A stretch of 64,000 bases of DNA from Gigantopelta aegis (lineage: Eukaryota > Mollusca > Gastropoda > Neomphalida > Peltospiridae), in contig NC_054706.1 in NCBI RefSeq assembly GCF_016097555.1, forward strand, positions 25,932,736 through 25,996,735, written 5' to 3'. Made by a program: the position numbers and the translations under genes. Shown here one piece after another: positions 57,353 to 64,000 of the stretch; positions within the stretch are counted from its first letter, which is position 1; each line of letters starts with the position of its first letter. The notes under the pieces are model-generated. The model did no database searches. It was not told where the DNA came from and saw nothing but the letters and a program-made list of their open reading frames with translations.

Positions 57353-57419
57353 GCTCCAATTATACAGAAATTCAGCATTGGGAACATGGAATACACATGC
57401 AAAGCGTGCAAATGAAGCG

Positions 57420-58330
57420 CTTTGTGAAAAAGCAAGTTATGGGCACTTAGCAGACCTTTCGCTTTCGCCCTAATTTACGTGCAAATGTAAGCATGTTTTC
57501 GCCATTAGAACTAGTCGACAGTGTCAATGACAGTGGATTTTAATTCATTTATGGGTTGCTTAGACCCACTTTCGTCAAAATGGAACAATACCATGCGTGA
57601 CATTATGGTCTAGCTAATATAATTGACATTCAGAAAATAATGTCGAAAATATCGTCTGACCCTTAAATTCTTTTGAGTAGTATATATATATTATTATTAT
57701 TACTATTAGAAATATATTTCATTTTGTATTATTATTATTATTATTATTATTAGACCTTTTTGTTTGGATATTGTACATATAAATTTCCTCCTGTAAACCC
57801 CATCTTGTCACTCATATAATTATTGTTAATGTACCTCATATGCCGCTGAATAGCGACTTGAATTAAATAAAGTTCTGTTCTGTTCTGAAAGAAAATACAA
57901 ATTAACTAAGAAAACACTCTGATTATTATTTCAATACGTGGGTTAATTTATGTACCAAACATAATACAGTTATTTCAGCACTTTGACAATGGTGGTTTAT
58001 TTTGTATTAACAATAATATATAATTGTTGCTGGCTTACTGGGATGACTATTATTACAGAATATTGCGATGCATCCGCAAAAATCAGGTATGTTTTGTTTC
58101 TTCAGTTCGAAGACTAATTCCTGACGTGACACGTTAGGTATTACGTAACCACCAACTCGCCAGAGGGCGTATTCACTGGAATGATACAAAATGGCTGCGC
58201 CCGTTATATATAATAGCCGTCACATTTAACCGTTTTATTAATTAACTATACGATTATACTTGTTAATATTGAGCAATAATGTGCATTATATATCGTTGAA
58301 TATGCATACCAGGTCAAATGCCTTAATTGT
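57420..58330. other. Intergenic, no gene seen
   Basis: AT-rich with TTA/ATT short repeats near 57690-57755. No exon supported. Confidence 0.4.
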
Positions 58331-58335
58331 CCCTT

Positions 58336-58590
58336 CCTTCATATGTCCGACGTCATATAACCGTAAATAAAGTGATAACTGGTGTAACAAAGGCCGTGGT
58401 ATGTACTATCCTGTTTGTGGGATGGTGCATATAAAAGATTCCTTGCTCAAAAAGAGTAGTCCATGAAGTGGCGACAGCGGGTTTCCTCACTCAATATCTG
58501 CGTGGTCCTTAACCATATGTCTGACGCCATATAACCGTAAATAAAATGTGTTGAGTGCGTCGTTAAATAAAACATATCCTTCCTTCATTA
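58336..58590 (+). mobile_element. SINE (tail type A), 5'-truncated
   Basis: Starts with a tail-like piece (CATATGTCCGACGTCATATA), then body GGGATGGTGCATATAAAAGA and tail CATATGTCTGACGCCATATA ending in CTTCC repeats. Confidence 0.8.
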
Positions 58591-58970
58591 AAGAGACTGT
58601 CCTGCGTTTGCAGCCATTGTGAGATGTTTCCGACTAACGGAGCCTTTGTTGGTTACCAAAATTACATGTCAAATATAGTTTCTTGATCAGATATCCATTG
58701 TTTTACCGTCGTGTGATAATGTTTGTCGTAGACATTTTTCATTTAACTTCGTATTATTATATATATTTTCGTACGTACGAAATTAGTAGAAGATAAAATA
58801 AGGTTTCAGCTACTACAAACATTAGGACGACGACAAACTCCTTGTTTATACAGACATTGATATTCTAAACAGAAAAATTAATTTTAATATGCAATTTTAG
58901 TCATAAAACACCTTCGTTTGTTGTGTAAACGTGTTATATTGGCATAAAACTCAGGAAGTTCCACTGAAAA
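58590..58970. mobile_element. Diverged relative of the TTAA MITE at 37298
   Basis: AAAGAGACTGTCCTGCGTTT at the left, TTTTCGTACGTACGAAAT in the centre and ACTCAGGAAGTTCC at the right follow the same plan as 37298-37680. It is the immediate left neighbour of the choline transporter leader array. Confidence 0.6.
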
Positions 58971-58984
58971 GAAAAAATCCTTTC

Positions 58985-61029
58985 TCAGACACATTGTTAT
59001 ATTTCCAGGAACCGGTTTACGCGTAACAGACCATAAAGTGTTAATCTAACCACAATGGGGACAGTGCATTGTTATATTTCCAGGAACCGGTTTACGTGAA
59101 ACAGACCATAAAGTGTTAATCTAACCACAACGGGGACAGTGCATTGTTATATTTCCAGGAACCGGTTTACGTGAAACAGACCATAAAATGTTAATCTAAC
59201 CACAACGAGGACAGTGTATTGTTATATTTCCAGGAACCGGTTTACGTGAAACAGACCATAAAGTGTTAATCTAACCACAACGAGGACAGTGTATTGTTAT
59301 ATTTCCAGGAACCGGTTTATGCGTAACAAACCATAAAGTGTTAATCTAAGCACAACGGTGACAGTGCGTTGTTATATTTCCAGGAACCGGTTTACGTGAA
59401 ACAGACCATAAAGTGTTAATCTAACCACAACGAGGACAGTGTATTGTTATATTTCCAGGAACCGGTTTATGCGTAACAAACCATAAAGTGTTAATCTAAG
59501 CACAACGGTGACAGTGCGTTGTTATATTTCCAGGAACCGGTTTACGTGAAACAGACTATAAAGTGTTAATCTAACCACACCGAGGACAATGCATTGTTAT
59601 ATTTCCTGGAACCGGTTTACGTGAAACAGACCATAAAGTGTTAATCTAACCACAATGGGAGTCTTCGTGTTACTATTTGCAGCAAAATCAGAACAGGTCC
59701 TAACCAATCGTTTTTCGGACACAGTTATATTTTTAGGGACATGGACAGACCATAAAGTGTTAATCTAACCACAATGGGAGTCTTCCTGTTACTATTTGCA
59801 GCAAACTCAGAACAGGTCCTAACGAATCGCTTTTCGGACACATTGTTATATTTTTAAGAACATGGACAGACCATAAAGTGTTAATCTAACCACAATGGGA
59901 GTCTTCCTGTTACTATTTGCAGCAAACTCAGAACAGGTCCTAACGAATCGCTTTTCGGACACATTGTTATATTTTTAAGAACATGGACAGACCATAAAGT
60001 GTTAATCTAAACGCAGTGGGAGTCTTCGTGTTACTATTTGCAGCAAACTCAGAACAGGTTCTAACCAATCGTTTTTCGGACACATTGTTATATTTTTAAG
60101 AACATGGACAGACCATAAAGTGCTAATCTAAACGCAGTGGGAGTCTTCGTGTTACTATTTGCAGCAAACTCAGAACAGGTCCTAACCAATCGTTTTTTGG
60201 ACACATTGTTATATTTTTAAGAACATGGACAGACCATAAAGTGCTAATCTAAACGCAATGGGAGTCTTCGTGTTACTATTTGCAGCAAACTCAGAGCAGG
60301 TCCTAACCAATCGCTTTTCGGACACATTGTTATATTTTTAAGAACATGGACAGACCATAAAGTGTTAATCTAAACGCAGTGGGAGTCTTCGTGTTACTAT
60401 TTGCAGCAAACTCAGAACAGGTCCTAACCAATCGTTTTTCGGACACATTGTTATATTTTTAAGAACATGGACAGACCATAAAGTGCGAATCTAAACGCAA
60501 TGGGAGTCTTCGTGTTACTATTTGCAGCAAACTCAGAACAGGTCCAACCCAATCGTTTTTCGGACACATTGTTATATTTTTAGGGACATGGACAGACCAT
60601 AAAGTGTTAATCTAAACACAGTATGGGTCTTCATGTTATAACGACGGCAAACTCAGAATAGTTCCTTAGCAAAGAAGCCTTTCCCAGAAACATTGATGTA
60701 TTTTCGAGAACCCGAACACACTATAAAGTGTTAATCTAACTACAACGGGGGTCTTAATGTTACGTGACTCGTTGTTATATTTCCAGGAACCGGTTCACGT
60801 GCGACAGACAATAGTGTTAAACCACAATGGGGTGCATTGTTATATTTCCAGGAACCGGTTTACGTGTGACAGACCATAAAGAGTTAAACCACAATGGGGG
60901 TGCATTGTTATATTTCCAGGAACCGGTTTACCTGTGACAGACCATAAAGTGTTAAACCACAATGGGGGTGTATTGTTATATTTCCAGGAATCGGTTTACG
61001 TGTGACAGACCATAAAGTGTTAAACCACA
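58985..61029 (+). repeat. Minisatellite of the CHT exon 1 acceptor, leader and start codon
   Basis: Three sub-arrays. 58985-59650: a 75 bp unit (period checked 59071 to 59146) with TTGTTATATTTCCAG|GAACC, CAGACCATAAAGTGTTAATC and CCACAATGGGG or a CACAACGGGG variant. About 59650-60640: a unit of about 121 bp that inserts GAGTCTTCGTGTTACTATTT and neighbours after the ATGGG. 60770-61029: shorter units leading straight into the real exon. So a 3' splice site, leader and ATG-like start occur about 20 times before the true start codon. Confidence 0.95.
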
Positions 61030-61204
61030 ATGGGGATCTTCATCGGCGGTCTCGTGGCCGTGATCTTCTTCTACATCCTCATCCTGGTCATAGGAATCGT
61101 GGCGGCGCGCAGGTCCGGACACTTCTTCACAAACATCGACTCAAAAGAGGTGATGCTAGCTGGACGCAAGATAGGACTGTTTGTGGGCTGTTTCACAATG
61201 ACAG
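61030..61204 (+). CDS. High-affinity choline transporter, first coding exon
   Basis: 58 codons plus one base. It encodes MGIFIGGLVAVIFFYILILV and a first membrane segment, then VMLAGRKIGLFVGCFTMT. The start MxxxxxGLxAIxxFYLLILxxGIxAA and the GRxIGLxVGxFTMTATWVGG block are characteristic of the SLC5A7 (CHT1) branch of the sodium:solute symporter family, which takes up choline for acetylcholine synthesis at cholinergic terminals. The donor is ACAG|GTAATT, weaker than consensus. The exon is flanked on both sides by arrays copied from its own edges. The start agrees with the length of known CHT1 N-termini. Confidence 0.9.
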
Positions 61205-62093
61205 GTAATTATTAACTATTTGACAATGACAGGTAACCATTGAGTGATTCACAATGACAGGTAATTATTAATTATTTCACAATGACAGGTAATCACTTAC
61301 CGTTTCACAATGACAGGTAATCCTTTACTGTTTCACAATACCAGGTAATTATTAACTATTTCACAATGACAGGTAATCATTGAGCGATTCACAATGACAG
61401 ATAATTATTAACTATTTCACAATGACAGGTAATCACTTACCGTTTTACAAGGACAGGTAATCCTTTACTGTTTCACAATGACAGGTAATCATTTACTGTT
61501 TCACAATGACAGGCAATCATTTACTGTTTCACAAAGACAGGTAATAACTTACTGTTTCACAATGACAGGTAATCTCTTACTGTTTCACAATGACAGGTAA
61601 TAACTTACTGTTTCACAATGGCAGGTAATCTCTTACTCTTTTACAATGACAGGTAATCATTTACTGTTTCACAATGACAGGTAATAACTTACTGTTTCAC
61701 AATGACAGGTAATCATTTACTGTTTCACAATGACAGGTAATCATTTACTGTTTCACAATGACAGGTAATCTCTTACTCTTTTACAATGACAGGTAATCAT
61801 TTACTGTTTCACAATGACAGGTAATAACTTACTGTTTCACAATGACAGGTAATCATTTACTGTTTCACAATGACAGGTAATCTCTTACTCTTTTACAATG
61901 ACAGGTAATCATTTACTGTTTCACAATGACAGGAAATAACTTACTGTTTCACAATGAAATGTTTCACAATGACAGATAATCATTTACTGTTTCACAATGA
62001 CAGGTAATCATTTACTGTTTCACAATAACAGGTAATTATTAACTATTTCACAATGACAAGTAATCATTTACCGGTTCACAATGACAGGTAAGT
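61188..62093 (+). repeat. 28 bp minisatellite of the CHT exon 1 donor, about 32 copies
   Basis: Unit TTTCACAATGACAG|GTAATC then ATTTACTG. The first copy is the exon end itself (TTC ACA ATG ACA G). Each copy has a GTAAT donor-like site; the last one (62088) reads GTAAGT, the consensus. Using any downstream donor would add Gly-Asn-Tyr and stop at 61213-61215. Confidence 0.97.
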
Positions 62094-62099
62094 ATATAA

Positions 62100-62515
62100 A
62101 AAATAGCTATAAATATGATCTTTTATACAGGAATAAATGAATGATGAATGAATAAAAGAAAGACTCAATGAATGAATAAATGAATGAAATAATAAAGATG
62201 AAAGAAAGAAAGAAAGAATGAATGAATGAACGATTGAATGAGTGAAAGGATCATGCAAAAAAGAAGAAAGAAAGAAAGAATGACTACTGTTTTTTATCGT
62301 ACTTTCTTTTAGCGCAATGGGTGAGTGGAAAATAAATGAGTGTATGAAAGAATGAATGAGTAAATGAATGAATGAATGAAATAATGAATGAATGAACGAA
62401 TACATTAATTTTCTTCTATTTTTTATATCAGCGTCACGGGTTGGTGGAGAAAGAATGAAAGAACGAATGAACGAAAGAAAGAAAGAAAGAAAGAACAAAT
62501 AAATCCTGTATTTTT
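62100..62515. repeat. (GAAT)n and (GAAA)n tetranucleotide repeats, tandem blocks
   Basis: Repeated blocks of GAATGAATGAAT and GAAAGAAAGAAA separated by a segment near CGTATTTTTTAGCGACACGGG type sequence (62290-62330, 62410-62450, 62510-62545). The third of these segments includes the real exon 2 acceptor region. The long - strand frame here is an artefact. Confidence 0.85.
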
Positions 62516-62533
62516 CTCGTATTTTTGTTTCAG

Positions 62534-62641
62534 CGACATGGGTCGGTGGCGGCTTCATCAACGGATCAGCGGAGGCTGTGGTCAAAGATGGGTTGGTGTG
62601 GTGCCAGGCGCCACTCGGATATGGCATCGCCCTCATGTTCG
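62534..62641 (+). CDS. High-affinity choline transporter, second coding exon (gene continues off the window)
   Basis: Acceptor TTTTTGTTTCAG, donor TTCG|GTAAGT. With the base carried from exon 1 it reads [20 protein letters not shown] then [16 protein letters not shown]. The TATWVGGGxINGxAEAV block is a CHT1 signature within the sodium-binding core. Phase 1 to phase 1. The remaining exons (most of a protein of about 550-600 residues) must lie beyond 64000. Confidence 0.95.
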
Positions 62642-64000
62642 GTAAGTTTCTTACTAATTAAAGCAGCAATGTCGGGAATACGTTTTTAAATCATTGACAC
62701 TAATTCCAGAGTTATCTACCTTCTTAAAACCTCTGTACAGCGTATCTGATTCAAATGAACAGCTTTTTTTTTTTCCTTAGAATATTTAGGTGTTTATGTA
62801 CATCCAATGTAAGCTCACAGTTTCTTGATTAGTATATATCCATGTATACACATCCAGTGTAAACTCACAGGCTTTTTATTAGTATATATCCATGTATGTA
62901 ATCCAGTGTGATCTGTGTCATCCTAATGTGTTTAGCGGAGGCGAATCCAGGATTTTGTAGTGGGGTTGGGGCACACAATTCTAAAAAAAAAAAAAAAAAA
63001 ATTGGTTTTTATTGAAGGCAAATGAGCTCAACTCCCAAAGGGAACGAGATCTATTAGGGTATTTTTGGGCATGCTGCCCAGAATTAAAAAAAACAAAAAA
63101 AAAACATGCTCAGAATCGCGTTTTCAGGGCATCTTGTACATGTATACTGTGGATGCTGAATAAAACAAACCCCGTGAAAGTCATTAAAAGGGCACGTCAA
63201 ATGAGCTAGGGGCGGGTGGATCACGGAATTTGGAATAAATTTTTTAGTAAAATTTCAAAAACGCCTAAGTCCTACGGAGAATAACCTGCATCCTAACCAT
63301 GTCCGAACTAAGAAATTAAAACCAAAAGTATTTTTGAATGCTCGGCCTAAGAGCAGTTTCACGGGAAAGGTTGCATAAAGAGTCTCACTGGGACCCAAAA
63401 ATGAACTATGCAGCATTCTATAAAAAACAACATTTTTAAAAAGCAATATGACTAGTGAAATGTTTTATAAACAATTCGACCTACAGCTGTTACGGTTTAT
63501 AAAATAATCAGTGATATGATTACATGCACAACATAAAAATATGAGGACACATAGGTACAGCATAATCATAAGCTTTTATGTGATACATTTCTAAAGATAA
63601 ACTAAGGTGTTTTTAAAAAAGATAGGAAACTGTTAAGAGTAACAATGTTTTCATTAATAAGACCAAGGATTTTAAATTTTCTGATTATTTTTGGTAATAT
63701 TTTAGCAATATTCTTCTATTTAAAAATGATTTATGTTAAACAGAAACCATTAAATACTAATCTTCAAACAAAATGTCTATAACTGAATTAGAAAAGAAAT
63801 TTCAATATGTTTTTTTAGAATACTAGTTAAAAATAATGTTGATTGCATTAGTATTAGCAGTAATATAAGCTTTCAAACATTGCAGTGTGAAAATGGCAAT
63901 TTCGTTTAGGAGGGGACATTTTTTTTTAACATTTAGATTTCAGTTAAATAAACTGAGACTGCTCTTAATCTTTTTAAAATGTTTAATTCATAATTGTATT
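62642..64000 (+). other. Intron 2 of the choline transporter gene (partial)
   Basis: AT-rich. Contains a duplicated segment with CCAGTGTAAACTCACAG / CAATGTAAGCTCACAG (62800-62880), A-runs at 62981-63001, and a dispersed repeat at 63205-63400 (CGGAATTTGGAATAAATTTT, TGCTCGGCC). No further exon was found. Confidence 0.6.

Noticed and set aside
62076..62636. 186-codon - strand frame rich in Ser/Phe/His
   Set aside because: It is the reading of GAAT/GAAA repeats and the antisense of the transporter exon; the + strand exon has splice sites and family motifs.

Overview
The window looks like nuclear DNA of a marine mollusc (gastropod or bivalve; I cannot place the species). It has split genes with GT-AG introns and animal-only gene families. 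It is saturated with tRNA-headed SINEs whose tails read GTTAAATAAAACATTTCC followed by CTTCC repeats, and it also holds MITEs, microsatellites and decayed transposons. There are no bacterial operons, rRNA genes or CRISPR arrays.

Two host genes lie on the + strand. (1) A complete NACHT and WD-repeat gene of the NWD1/NWD2 type runs from 695 to 23110. I could join eight exons with consistent splice phases into 5118 coding bases (1705 residues): an N-terminal DUF4062-like segment, a NACHT ATPase and a long WD40 region, the last two mostly in one 4 kb exon. (2) The first two coding exons of a high-affinity choline transporter (CHT1/SLC5A7 type) lie at 61030-61204 and 62534-62641; the gene continues past the right edge. 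A single thrombospondin type-1-like exon lies on the - strand at 56284-56471.

Between the two genes (about 23.7-58.9 kb) there is mainly transposon debris. The most structured piece is a 6.9 kb Polinton/Maverick-like element (38460-45368) with terminal inverted repeats of about 150 bp built from a GACCTACT motif, flanked by TATATA on both sides. Its right half carries leftward genes for a double PC4-like protein, a BIR-domain (IAP-like) protein, a small frameshifted protein and an FtsK/HerA-type packaging ATPase with zinc fingers. No polymerase, integrase or capsid gene was seen, so it is a degraded or non-autonomous copy. Other pieces are a CACTG-ended element with subterminal iterons (27213-28714), a SCAND3/KRBA2-like integrase C-terminus (53521-54060), a truncated Tc1/mariner transposase (56690-57352), a LINE 3' fragment (3908-4712), a hAT-like insertion nested in a SINE (15065-16086) and an unassigned GC-rich 281-residue reading frame (29801-30646).

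The most unusual signal is a set of minisatellites made from the genes' own exon edges. The end of NWD exon 4 with its splice donor is amplified about 50 times in intron 4 (62 bp unit). The NWD stop codon and early 3' region are repeated about six times. The first coding exon of the choline transporter is flanked on both sides by arrays: upstream units carry a 3' splice site, leader and start codon; downstream 28 bp units carry the exon end and its 5' splice site. Each array supplies many decoy splice sites or start codons.
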